A DNA stretch of 64,000 nt from Actinomycetota bacterium (GTDB lineage Bacteria; Actinomycetota; UBA4738; HRBIN12). Below are positions 31,785 to 40,363 of the stretch, piece after piece. The first letter of the stretch is position 1, and the number at the start of each line of letters is the position of its first letter. The position numbers and the translations under genes were made by a program. The notes under the pieces are model-generated. The model was not told the origin of the DNA and made no database searches. It saw only the letters and a list, made by a program, of their open reading frames with translations. The stretch is taken from positions 1 through 64,000 of the forward strand of contig DASSCU010000015.1 of the NCBI GenBank assembly GCA_035697485.1. The letters run 5' to 3'.

Positions 31785-33206
31785 GTGGCAACGGCGAAGG
31801 ACGTCATCGCACTGGCGAAGGAGCAGGGAGCCGAGATCGTCGACTTCCGCTTCACGGACCTACCGGGACAGGTGCAGCACCTGTCGGTCCCGGCCCACGA
31901 GCTGACCGAGACCAAGCTCACCGACGGCCAGCCGTTCGACGGCTCGTCGATCCGCGGGTTCCAGGAGATCCAGGAGTCGGACATGCTGCTGATGCCCGAC
32001 CCCGATTCCGCCTACATGGACCCGTTCACCAAGCATCCGACACTGAACATCACCTGCTTCGTGAAGGACCCAGTCACCGGCGAGGACTACACGCGTGACC
32101 CGCGCAACATCGCGAAGAAGGCCGAGCTGTACCTGAAGCAGACCGGTATCGCCGACCGCTCCTACTGGGGACCCGAAGCCGAGTTCTACATCTTCGACTC
32201 GATCCGCTATGACCAGAGCCAGTTCGAGGGCTACTACCACATCGGTTCCGTGGCGGGCGCCTGGGCGACCGGTCACGAGGAGGAAGGCGGCAACCTCGGC
32301 TACAAGCCCCGGTTCAAGGGCGGCTACTTCGCGCTTCCCCCGATGGACAAGTACCAGGACCTGCGCACCGACATGGTGCTGAACCTGGAGAAGGTCGGGC
32401 TCACGATCGAGGTGCATCACCACGAGGTGGGCACCGCCGGCCAGGCCGAGATCGACATGCGCTACGACACACTCCTGACCACGGCCGACAACGTCATGAA
32501 GTACAAGTACGTCGTCAAGAACACGGCGTACCAGGCCGGCAAGACCGTGACGTTCATGCCGAAGCCGCTGTTCATGGACAACGGCTCGGGCATGCACACG
32601 CACCAGTCGCTGTGGAGCGGCGACGACAACCTGTTCTGGGACGAGGTCGGCTATGGGGGCATCAGCGACACGGCCCGCTACTACATCGGCGGCCTGATCG
32701 CGCACGCCCCCGCGCTGCTCGCGTTCACGAACCCGACGACGAACTCGTACCGCCGGCTCGTGCCCGGCTACGAGGCCCCGATCAAGCTCGTGTACAGCCA
32801 GCGGAACCGCAGCGCGTGTGTGCGCATCCCGCTCGGGTCGAAGAGCCCGTCGGCCAAGCGGCTGGAGTTCCGCACTCCGGACCCGAGCTGCAACCCGTAC
32901 CTGGCGTTCAGCGCGATGCTGATGGCCGGCATCGACGGCATCAAGAACAAGATCGAGCCGCCCGATCCGATCGACAAGGACCTGTACGACCTGCCGCCTG
33001 AGGAGCACGCGGCCGTGAAGCAGGTGCCCGGGTCGCTGCTCGAGGTGCTGGGCGAGCTGGAAGCCGATCATCAGTGGCTGCTGGAAGGCGGTGTCTTCAC
33101 GCAGGACGTGATCGACACCTGGATCGAGTACAAGCGGCTCGAGGAGCACGACGCGGTCGCCCTGCGTCCGCACCCCTACGAGTTCGGCCTGTACTACGAC
33201 GTGTAG
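31785..33206 (+). CDS. glnA: glutamine synthetase type I
   Basis: A 473-residue GSI enzyme joining ammonia to glutamate with ATP. Visible are FDGSSIRGF (about 51-59), [39 protein letters not shown] and, at about Tyr401, [11 protein letters not shown], the adenylylation site of the GSI-beta class. GTG 31785 was chosen for the AGGGGGAAG site and family N-terminus. Control is likely twofold: GlnR at the box upstream, and GlnE (encoded at 53.7-56.4 kb) by adenylylation. Confidence 0.95.
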   Translation: MATAKDVIALAKEQGAEIVDFRFTDLPGQVQHLSVPAHELTETKLTDGQPFDGSSIRGFQEIQESDMLLMPDPDSAYMDPFTKHPTLNITCFVKDPVTGEDYTRDPRNIAKKAELYLKQTGIADRSYWGPEAEFYIFDSIRYDQSQFEGYYHIGSVAGAWATGHEEEGGNLGYKPRFKGGYFALPPMDKYQDLRTDMVLNLEKVGLTIEVHHHEVGTAGQAEIDMRYDTLLTTADNVMKYKYVVKNTAYQAGKTVTFMPKPLFMDNGSGMHTHQSLWSGDDNLFWDEVGYGGISDTARYYIGGLIAHAPALLAFTNPTTNSYRRLVPGYEAPIKLVYSQRNRSACVRIPLGSKSPSAKRLEFRTPDPSCNPYLAFSAMLMAGIDGIKNKIEPPDPIDKDLYDLPPEEHAAVKQVPGSLLEVLGELEADHQWLLEGGVFTQDVIDTWIEYKRLEEHDAVALRPHPYEFGLYYDV

Positions 33207-33214
33207 CGGAACGG

Positions 33215-33244
33215 CCGCCGCCCGGGCGTGAGCTCGGGCGGCGG
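33215..33244. terminator. bidirectional hairpin between glnA and a convergent small gene
   Basis: A perfect 10-bp stem (CCGCCGCCCG / CGGGCGGCGG) with a 10-nt loop, 8 nt after the glnA stop and 15 nt before the stop of the convergent gene. No T tract. Confidence 0.6.
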
Positions 33245-33258
33245 TGCCTCTCCGGGAG

Positions 33259-33576
33259 TCATCCTTGCTTCGGATCCTTCTGCGGCGGGTGCGGTCCTGT
33301 CGCGGAGTGTCCTAGGATCGTCCCGGGCACCGGGACGGCTCCGGAGAGACTCTCCGGCCTGTGGTCCCCGATGATCGGCAGGTCCTCGACCCCGACGGTT
33401 CCGACGGCACCACGGGAGCCGGGCGGTGCATCCGGCTTCGGGATCGCGGTGACGCGCCACACCAGCAGGGCCGCCAGCAGCACCAGCGCGATCGTCAACG
33501 CTGCCGCGATCACGGCGAAGGACCGCCGCTTCACCGGCGCTCCGAGCGAGATCCTGGCCTCGTCCGTGACATCCAT
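33259..33576 (-). CDS. single-pass membrane protein, 105 residues
   Basis: Begins MDVTDEARISLGAPVKRRS, then one membrane helix at about 20-42 (FAVIAAALTIALVLLAALLVWRV) and an extracytoplasmic Pro/Gly-rich tail. A very strong AAGGAAGGAGG site lies 6 nt before ATG 33576, which supports expression. No recognised family. It is convergent with glnA. Confidence 0.65.
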   Translation of the reverse strand: MDVTDEARISLGAPVKRRSFAVIAAALTIALVLLAALLVWRVTAIPKPDAPPGSRGAVGTVGVEDLPIIGDHRPESLSGAVPVPGTILGHSATGPHPPQKDPKQG

Positions 33577-33702
33577 CCTGCGCCTCCTTCCTTCGGATGG
33601 AGCGAACGTATGACCGCGAGGCAGGCAAGGAATCCGTGATTCGCCACATGCTTGGGCGTGCGGACCACGATGCGAGGTCGGTCAGGCGGCTCGAGACGCG
33701 CC

Positions 33703-36486
33703 TTAGCGGGAGCCTTCAGGCTCCAGCATCTCGGCCCGCAGCTCCCTCCGCGAGGCGATCCCGAGCTTCGAGTAGACCCGGGAGAGATTGGACTCGACGG
33801 TCCGCACGCTCACGAACAACGCGTCAGCGACTTCGCGGTTCGTGAGCCCCGTGGCGACGAGGCCGGCGATCTGCCGCTCGGTCGCGGTGAGATCGTGAGG
33901 CGCGGACCGACCGCTGATCCGGGCGAGCGATCTGCGTGCCTTGGCCGCCCACAGCGATGCCCCGAGGTCGTCGAACATCCGCACGGCGGTCTCGAGCGCT
34001 TCGCGGGCGGAGCGCTTCTGCTTGGCGCGCCGGCGGACGTCACCTAACGCGAGCTGCGACCGGGCCAGCTCGAACGGCTGGCCCATCCCGGCGTGCATCT
34101 CGATCGACGTCGTGATCGAGGTGGTCGCGCGATCGAAGTCGCCGTTCGCGGCGGCCATCAGCCCGCGGCACCGCGCAGACGCGGCGAGCGCCGGCGCACG
34201 GGCGAGCTCCGAGGCGTGTTGCTCGAACGGCTCGAGCACCGACCCGGCGCGGTCGAGATCGCCCATGCCCACCAGCGCCTCCACGAGATCGGGGGGGAAG
34301 GGATAGATGCCCTGCTCGACGATCCCACGGGAGGAGAGCAGCTCGGGCAGCGGTGACAGCCATCGCTCCGCCCCCTCGGGATGGCTGAGCGAGAGCTCGA
34401 GGAAGCCGAGCACGGAGCGGTTCGTGATGACGTGGAACACGTCCCCGTGCCGTTCGGCGAGGGAGAGGCCCTCGATCGCATCACCGCGGCTGCGATCAGC
34501 GATCCCGAGGTGCGCCAGCGCCAGCGCCCGGACCCACAAACCTGTCTCCCTGGCCTGCTCGTACCCGCCTTCCATCATCGTCTCGAGCAGCTCCTCGGCA
34601 TGCTCGAGCGCCTTCGAGAAGTTGCCCGCGCGAGTCTCCAGCTCGGACAGATAGATGAAGCCTTCCCACAACGGGAGGTACTGGCCTCGCTCGACGAGGT
34701 GCTGGGCATGCGCTTCGAGCTCGCTACGTGCCCGGTCGAGATCACCGGACCACATCAGCAGCGCGCCGAGCGTGTTGCGGGCACTGACGAGCGAGTACGA
34801 GACTGCCGCGGGACCCTCGGGGTCGAGCTGGAGGTCAAGGGCTCGCTCCAATAGTCCCGCAACGTCACGACCGAGCATGTACTCGGCGTAGGCGGCCGTG
34901 ACGAGGCCCAGCGACAAGGGTCCGGGATCGTCAAGCCCTTCGGCGAGCTCGATCGCTTCCCGGGCCTTCGCAGAAGCGGCTCGGAGATCGCCGCCAAGGA
35001 TCTCGACCCAACCGAGATCGGCGATCGCCGATGCGAGCAGCGCCGACGGCTCCTCGAGATCGGCGACCACGGCATCGAGCACCGGCCGGAGCCTTGTGAC
35101 GTCGTTCCAGCTGAAGACCGAGATCAGGTATCCGATCTCCGCACGTCCAGGCCCAGGCGGCGCAACTTCGAGGAGTTCCCCCGCGAGCGCGAGCGCGGCG
35201 ACAGCGTCGCCCGAGACGAACCGGTACTCCGCCGCCTTCATGGCGCGTCGCCGCGACGCCTCGACATCGTCTCCCGGCGTCATCCGGCGTGCGAGCTCGG
35301 CCAGCTCGGCGGCGGTCGCGGGAGCGCCACGGCCGCTGGCACCATGCGCGGCGTCCTCGAGCGCGTCGGCGACGTCTGCCGCAGGCTCCGCAGCGGCGAG
35401 GGCCAGGTGCCGCGCCCGCTCCTCGGGATCGTCGACGGCATCGGCGAGACGACCATGCGCATCACGCCTGCGGGCCGACGTTGCGCGGCGGTACACGGTC
35501 GAAGCGAGGAGCGGGTGCGTGAAGCTGACTTCGTCCCCACGCACGCGCACGACGTCTGCGTCTTCGGCGGGACCGAGGAGATCGGCCTGCGCGCTCGGGG
35601 TCGCGGCTCGAAGCACGTGCACTGTCGGTCGAGTCGTCGCGGCTGCAAGCAGCAACGCGTTGCGGGTCCGTGCGGGAAGGCGACGGAGGCGAGCGTGCAA
35701 CAGCCCCTCCAGATCGTCGGGCGCCGGAAGAGGCTCGCCAGGCAATAGATCGAGCCCGTCCCGACGGAGCGCCCGCACGATCTCCCGCGCGAACAGCGGA
35801 TTCCCGAGCGTGGCTTCGTGCACTCGAACGAGCGTCGGTCGCGAGAGCTCGGCGCCCGTCCACATCCGCACGATCTTCGCGATGGAGTCGACCCCCAGCG
35901 CGTCGACGACGATCCGTTCCGCGCGCGGGCCCAGGCAGCCTTCGATGGCGATCGGATCGTGCAGCCCGCCGGCGTCACGCAACGTCGCCAAGACGCCGAC
36001 ACGCTCGGTCGTCAACCGTCGGAGGGCGAACGACAGCGCCGAGGCAGACGCTCCGTCGATCCACTGCACGTCGTCGACGGCGAGGACGAGCGGTCGCTCC
36101 GCAGCGAGCAGCTTCAATGCGCCCAGCGTTGCCGTCGAGACGGCACGGCGGTCAGCGCCCCTCCCGGAACCCTCCGCCCTGAGCAGCGCGATGTCGAGGG
36201 CTCGGCGTTGTGGGTCGGGCAACGCGACGGCGAGCTCGTCAGCCACGTCGGCGAGGAGATCGCCGAGCGCCGCGTACGTGAGCGTCGCCTCAGAACCAGC
36301 CAGCCGCGATGTCGCGACACGGTACCCGCGCTGCTTCGCGAGCGGAAGCGCCGCTTGCCATACCATGCTCTTCCCGATCCCGGGCTCCCCCGCCAGGACC
36401 AGGCCGCACGCCCCGTGGGGCACCATCGACAGGAACCGCTCGAGCGCTTCGAGCTCTCGCTCTCTGCCGACGATCTCCTCGCCCAT
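33703..36486 (-). CDS. large ATP-binding LuxR family (LAL) transcriptional regulator
   Basis: A 927-residue protein. An AAA-type NTPase lies at the N-terminus with Walker A AGEPGIGKS (about 32-40) and Walker B LVLAVDDVQWIDGAS (about 131-145), followed by a long tetratricopeptide-like helical region (about 400-850) and a C-terminal LuxR HTH (about 860-920: LTATERQIAGLVATGLTNREVADALFVSVRTVESNLSRVY). LAL proteins such as MalT couple ligand and ATP binding to activation. The ligand here is unknown. The downstream neighbour is the DhaK operon on the same strand, separated by about 460 bp and a terminator. Confidence 0.88.
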   Translation of the reverse strand: MGEEIVGRERELEALERFLSMVPHGACGLVLAGEPGIGKSMVWQAALPLAKQRGYRVATSRLAGSEATLTYAALGDLLADVADELAVALPDPQRRALDIALLRAEGSGRGADRRAVSTATLGALKLLAAERPLVLAVDDVQWIDGASASALSFALRRLTTERVGVLATLRDAGGLHDPIAIEGCLGPRAERIVVDALGVDSIAKIVRMWTGAELSRPTLVRVHEATLGNPLFAREIVRALRRDGLDLLPGEPLPAPDDLEGLLHARLRRLPARTRNALLLAAATTRPTVHVLRAATPSAQADLLGPAEDADVVRVRGDEVSFTHPLLASTVYRRATSARRRDAHGRLADAVDDPEERARHLALAAAEPAADVADALEDAAHGASGRGAPATAAELAELARRMTPGDDVEASRRRAMKAAEYRFVSGDAVAALALAGELLEVAPPGPGRAEIGYLISVFSWNDVTRLRPVLDAVVADLEEPSALLASAIADLGWVEILGGDLRAASAKAREAIELAEGLDDPGPLSLGLVTAAYAEYMLGRDVAGLLERALDLQLDPEGPAAVSYSLVSARNTLGALLMWSGDLDRARSELEAHAQHLVERGQYLPLWEGFIYLSELETRAGNFSKALEHAEELLETMMEGGYEQARETGLWVRALALAHLGIADRSRGDAIEGLSLAERHGDVFHVITNRSVLGFLELSLSHPEGAERWLSPLPELLSSRGIVEQGIYPFPPDLVEALVGMGDLDRAGSVLEPFEQHASELARAPALAASARCRGLMAAANGDFDRATTSITTSIEMHAGMGQPFELARSQLALGDVRRRAKQKRSAREALETAVRMFDDLGASLWAAKARRSLARISGRSAPHDLTATERQIAGLVATGLTNREVADALFVSVRTVESNLSRVYSKLGIASRRELRAEMLEPEGSR

Positions 36487-36895
36487 CGGCCCCTCGCTGC
36501 TCGACCTTTCCCCCTCGCGGGCGGCTCTATCCTCGCAGGAACGCGTGGTCGCCAGCCACGGCCACCGGGTCGAAAGCCCGGCTCGACCGCCTGAAGTTCC
36601 GCATGCCCGACGCGCGCGACACGACCCGTCGACCGCTCCCGAGGAACACGACTGGGTGCCTGGGCGGTCGATCTACACCACGCTGAGACCGCCGAGTGCA
36701 AGGGTGCGGGGTCTGGGCACCGCCGGCTTCATCGATCGGACAGGCTGGGCCTGTGAATGCTTGCACTGGTGCTGATCGCGTCGTCGCGATCGACCGATCG
36801 ACTTGGTCCTCCGAGCCGTTCGTGGGCACGCGGAGGCGTGGATTCCCCACGATCCGACGAGGGGTAGTGAGCGTTCCGTCGTCAAGCGATGCGGA
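36487..36895. other. intergenic stretch without supported gene
   Basis: About 410 bp upstream of the LAL gene. Frames here are antisense-like or lack start signals. The minus strand offers a GAGGGG ribosome site for the LAL ATG at 36486. No convincing promoter or known RNA was identified by eye. Confidence 0.5.
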
Positions 36896-36931
36896 CGGAA
36901 CGGTGGCCCCGGCGAGGGGCGCACCGTTCCG
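36896..36931 (-). terminator. hairpin after dhaK
   Basis: Arms CGGAACGGTG (36896-36905) and CACCGTTCCG (36922-36931) pair perfectly, continued by GCCCC/GGGGC across a one-base bulge, with a GGCGA loop. It lies 15 nt beyond the dhaK stop. Confidence 0.65.
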
Positions 36932-36946
36932 TGGAGCCGGATCGGC

Positions 36947-37942
36947 TCAGAAGACCCGTGAGGCGACCTCGGCCGGCGCAGCGAACAGCGACACGAGCTC
37001 GTCGTCGAGCTTCACGAGCGTGACCGAGCACCCCGCCATGTCGAGCGATGTGCAGTACTCGCCGACGTAGCTGCGTCCGACGTTGATCCCTCGCGACGCG
37101 AGCTGATCGTGGGCCCGGCCGTAGAGCAAGTACAGCTCGCTGATCGGCGTGCCGCCGAGCCCGTTGATCATCAGTGCGACGTTGTCGCCCTTGTTGAAAG
37201 GAAGGTCCGACGCGGTCGCCTCCACGAGCTCGTCGACGATCGCGTTGGCGTCGGCGAGCTTCTCGCGGCGTCGGCCCGGTTCGCCGTGGATGCCGACGCC
37301 CATCTCCATCTCGTCTTCACCGAGGTCGAAGAGCGGCGACCCCTTCGCTGGCGGCGTGCACGACGTGAGCGCCATGCCCATCGTGCGGGTGACCGAGTTC
37401 ACCCGCTCACCCAACGCGACCAGGTCGTCGAGCTCGGCGCCCTGCTCGGACGCCGCACCCACCGCCTTGATGACGAAGAAGTTCCCCGCGACGCCGCGAC
37501 GCCCGACCGTCCAGGTCGAGTCCTTCACGGCGACGTCGTCGTCGACGATCACGGTCCCGATCCGGATGCCCTCGGCGTCCGCCATCTCGGCGCCCATCTC
37601 GAACGCCATGCGGTCACCGGTGTAGTTGTTGATCAGGTGGAGCACGCCCTTTGCGGAGTTGAGCAGCTTGGTGGTCTCGAGCACGTAGTCCATCGGCGGG
37701 GCCGCGAACACGTCGCCCGGGCACGCGGCGTCGAGCATCCCCTTGCCCACGATCATCACGTGCGCGGGCTCGTGCCCTGATCCGGACCCCTGCACGATCG
37801 AGACCTTCGCGTCGCTGGGCGCGTCGGCCCGCATGATCAGGTTGTACTCGGGCACGTACTTCAGCGTGTCCGGGTTGGCGAGCGCGATCCCCTTGAGCAT
37901 CTCGGGGACGAACTCCTTCGGGTCGTTCACGAACTTCTTCAC
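36947..37942 (-). CDS. dhaK: dihydroxyacetone kinase subunit DhaK
   Basis: A 331-residue DhaK. GSGSGHEPAH (52-61) and His219 in GVGIHGEPG, the residue that binds dihydroxyacetone covalently, are intact. With DhaL it transfers phosphate to dihydroxyacetone or a similar ketose. GTG 37942 was chosen for its GGAGGGAA site and its 4-nt overlap with the dhaL stop. No DhaM (PTS) gene is adjacent, so the phosphate donor may be ATP or a distant PTS protein. It is the last gene of an aldolase-HAD-dhaL-dhaK operon. Confidence 0.9.
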   Translation of the reverse strand: MKKFVNDPKEFVPEMLKGIALANPDTLKYVPEYNLIMRADAPSDAKVSIVQGSGSGHEPAHVMIVGKGMLDAACPGDVFAAPPMDYVLETTKLLNSAKGVLHLINNYTGDRMAFEMGAEMADAEGIRIGTVIVDDDVAVKDSTWTVGRRGVAGNFFVIKAVGAASEQGAELDDLVALGERVNSVTRTMGMALTSCTPPAKGSPLFDLGEDEMEMGVGIHGEPGRRREKLADANAIVDELVEATASDLPFNKGDNVALMINGLGGTPISELYLLYGRAHDQLASRGINVGRSYVGEYCTSLDMAGCSVTLVKLDDELVSLFAAPAEVASRVF

Positions 37943-38598
37943 GACGTTCCCTCCTTCGGCTCGTCGGCCGCCCATGCGTCGGCGACCCGCTCGAACATGA
38001 TCGCGACGGCGATCGCCCCCGCGTCCAAGGTTCCGATGCTGCGTTCTCCCGTGTAGGCGGCCCGGCCACGCTTGGCGATCATCTCCGTGGTCGCCTCGGC
38101 CCGTTCCCGCGCCGTGGTGGCCGCCTTCCGGATCGCCGCCTCCGCGTCGTCTCGCTCAGCGAGCGCCTGCTCGAGCTCGTCGACCGCCGGCTGGAGCGCA
38201 TCGAGCAGGGTCTTGTCACCCAGATCCGAGTTGCCCCGCTTCTTGATGCCCTCGATCGCCGCGCGGAGCATCGCGATCACGTCGTCGGCCGTGAGCTCGG
38301 TCTTGTCGGCGGCCACGGCCCCAGCTCGCAGGAACCCCGTGCCCCACAGCGGCCCGGAGGTTCCTCCGACGCGGCTGGTGATCACGACCGCGATCTTCTT
38401 CAGGAACGTCCCGATGTCGTCGCGGTCGAAGGCATCGAAGTCGGCCAACACCAGCTCGAAGCCGCGCGCCATCGAGTACCCGAAGTCGCCGTCGCCCACG
38501 ACCGCGTCCAGCTCGCCGAAGTACTGCTCGTTGTCGACCGCGGTCTGCGCGATCGTCCGTACAACCAGCTCGACACCCTCAAAGCTCGAGTCCGCCAT
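37939..38598 (-). CDS. dhaL: dihydroxyacetone kinase subunit DhaL
   Basis: A 219-residue helical nucleotide-binding subunit. Asp31, Asp36 and Asp38 in ELDAVVGDGDFG are the Mg-nucleotide ligands, and GGTSGPLWG (about 80-88) follows. ATG 38598 has an AGGAGG site 7 nt upstream. The stop overlaps dhaK (GTGA), and the gene lies 18 nt after the HAD gene. It works with DhaK; the kinase substrate in this operon may be a sugar-derived ketone rather than free dihydroxyacetone. Confidence 0.88.
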   Translation of the reverse strand: MADSSFEGVELVVRTIAQTAVDNEQYFGELDAVVGDGDFGYSMARGFELVLADFDAFDRDDIGTFLKKIAVVITSRVGGTSGPLWGTGFLRAGAVAADKTELTADDVIAMLRAAIEGIKKRGNSDLGDKTLLDALQPAVDELEQALAERDDAEAAIRKAATTARERAEATTEMIAKRGRAAYTGERSIGTLDAGAIAVAIMFERVADAWAADEPKEGTS

Positions 38599-38616
38599 CC
38601 ACACCTCCTCGATCGC

Positions 38617-39411
38617 TCATCGTTCGGTCACGCTTCCGGCCGCGAGACACGCCTGCAGGTCTTCGAGGTCGACGAAGCCCCCCGGCTCGGGGATGCCCCC
38701 CCGATTGGCCAACACCTTCGTGCGCTCCCCCTCCGGCTCCCCGAGCGAAGAGACGACGAGGACCGCGTCGGAGAAGTCCTCGTGCTCCGTGTAGCTGCTC
38801 GCCGTGACCACGCAGGTCAAGCCGGCGCCGGCTGCCGCGAGGAGTCCGTTGCGGGAATCCTCGATCACGAGCGTCCGCTCGCGGGCCTCGCCGAGCCGCT
38901 CCACCGCGAGCTCGTAGATGTCGGGAGCCGGCTTCTTCTCGGCGACCACGTCGCCGGCGAGTACCAACGCGAACCGCGCCGCGTGATCGGCGCCCACGAC
39001 GTGTTCGAGCACTGCCCGCACCGATGCCTCCGACGAGGTCGACGCGACCCCCAGGTCCCACCCGACATCGAGCGCTTCGGCGGTGATCCGCGCCACGCCC
39101 GGCCGTCCGGGCAGTCGGCCGGCCGCGACCATCTCGGTGTATATCTCGGTCTTGCGTCGGTGCCAGTCGGCCACCGCCGCCTTCTGGCCGTCGGGATCGG
39201 AGGGCAGGCCGGCGTCGCGGACGAAGTCGTCGGTCAGGAGGCTCATCATGCGTTCCTTGCCGCCGGCGATCGCGAGCTTCTCGCCGTACTCCTCCTCGCT
39301 CCAGCGCACGGGCAGGCCGAACTCCTCGAACATCTGGTTGAACGCCGGCAGGTGGCCGTAGCGCTCCGTATCGGCGAGCACGCCGTCGCAGTCGAAGATC
39401 AGGGAGGTCAC
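38617..39411 (-). CDS. HAD-superfamily sugar phosphatase/phosphomutase (CbbY/Gph-like)
   Basis: A 264-residue HAD protein. Motif [12 protein letters not shown] starts at about residue 5, a helical cap (about 20-100) follows, then the Thr/Ser motif VASTSSEAS, the motif III lysine (AEKKPAPD) and [12 protein letters not shown]. The C1 cap is typical of sugar phosphatases and beta-phosphoglucomutases. GTG 39411 overlaps the aldolase stop by 4 nt. The last 40 residues are unusual for the family and may be accessory. In this operon it could dephosphorylate or isomerise the aldolase product. Confidence 0.83.
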   Translation of the reverse strand: MTSLIFDCDGVLADTERYGHLPAFNQMFEEFGLPVRWSEEEYGEKLAIAGGKERMMSLLTDDFVRDAGLPSDPDGQKAAVADWHRRKTEIYTEMVAAGRLPGRPGVARITAEALDVGWDLGVASTSSEASVRAVLEHVVGADHAARFALVLAGDVVAEKKPAPDIYELAVERLGEARERTLVIEDSRNGLLAAAGAGLTCVVTASSYTEHEDFSDAVLVVSSLGEPEGERTKVLANRGGIPEPGGFVDLEDLQACLAAGSVTER

Positions 39412-40268
39412 CAGGCCTTGCCTTCGCTCCCGAACCGACGGATGTGGTCCTGGGCCATCTCGAGAACGTCGCCCCGCACGTGCCTGAACAGCGAAGGGGG
39501 GTCCCACGTGTCGGCGGCCTCGGCCTCCCGCAGGTACTCCAAGTTGGAGCGCATGTACACACGCTTCAGCGCCGTCGAGATGTTCACCTTCGCGCATCCG
39601 CGCGCGATCAGGTCGGAGAACTGGGCGTCGGTCATGCCGCTGCCGCCGTGCAGCGCGATCGGGATCGGCTCGGCGTCCACGATGTCGGAGACCCGCTGTG
39701 CATCGAGCTTCGGCTCGGCGGCGTACATGCCGTGCGCGTTCCCGATCGCCGGTGCGAAGCAGTCGATACCGGTCGAGCGGATGAAGTCCAGCGCCACCTC
39801 GAGCGACTGACGGGCCGATTCCTCGTCGGAGCCGACGTCGTCCTCGACCCCTTTGATGCCCTCGATCTCGCCTTCCACGTGCGCGCCCTGTCGGTGCGCT
39901 TCGGCCACCACCTCTTCGGTCTGGCGTTGGTTCTCTTCCACCGGCAGGGCGGAGGCATCGAACAACACCGAGTTCCACCCAGCTTCGAGGCACGACGTGA
40001 TGACCTCGCGTTCGGGGCAGTGGTCGAGGTGCAGGGTGACCGGAACCTCGATGCCGGCCGTCATCGTGCGCCACATGCCGAAGAGCACGTCTCGGCCGAT
40101 CGACTTCACGGTCTTGACGGACGTTTGGACGATCACCGGCGCACGGAGCTCGACGGCGGCGGCGAGCACGGCCTCGAGCGTGAGATCGTTGACGATGTTG
40201 AACGCCGCCACGCCGTAGCGTTCCTCGAAGGCGCGGTCGAGCATGTCTTTGAGCGAGACGACAGGCAC
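39408..40268 (-). CDS. class II ketose-bisphosphate aldolase (Fba/GatY-like)
   Basis: A 286-residue zinc aldolase. Metal and substrate residues show in [27 protein letters not shown] and KVNISTAL. Class II enzymes cleave fructose-1,6-, tagatose-1,6- or related bisphosphates to dihydroxyacetone phosphate plus an aldehyde. Its place at the head of an operon with a HAD protein and DhaKL suggests a sugar or polyol catabolic route rather than core glycolysis; that is inference. Start GTG 40268 with an AAAGGGAG site. Confidence 0.87.
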   Translation of the reverse strand: MPVVSLKDMLDRAFEERYGVAAFNIVNDLTLEAVLAAAVELRAPVIVQTSVKTVKSIGRDVLFGMWRTMTAGIEVPVTLHLDHCPEREVITSCLEAGWNSVLFDASALPVEENQRQTEEVVAEAHRQGAHVEGEIEGIKGVEDDVGSDEESARQSLEVALDFIRSTGIDCFAPAIGNAHGMYAAEPKLDAQRVSDIVDAEPIPIALHGGSGMTDAQFSDLIARGCAKVNISTALKRVYMRSNLEYLREAEAADTWDPPSLFRHVRGDVLEMAQDHIRRFGSEGKAW

Positions 40269-40363
40269 GGGGGCTCCCTTTGGGGCCGGTCGATCCCAGG
40301 GTAGGGACGGGCCCTACGCCGAGGCATCGGGGAGACCACCCGTTGGGGCGATGGGGGGTTTCC

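Noticed and set aside
36487-36924. Short plus- and minus-strand frames between the LAL gene and dhaK
   Set aside because: No ribosome site, no recognisable protein, and composition as in intergenic DNA.
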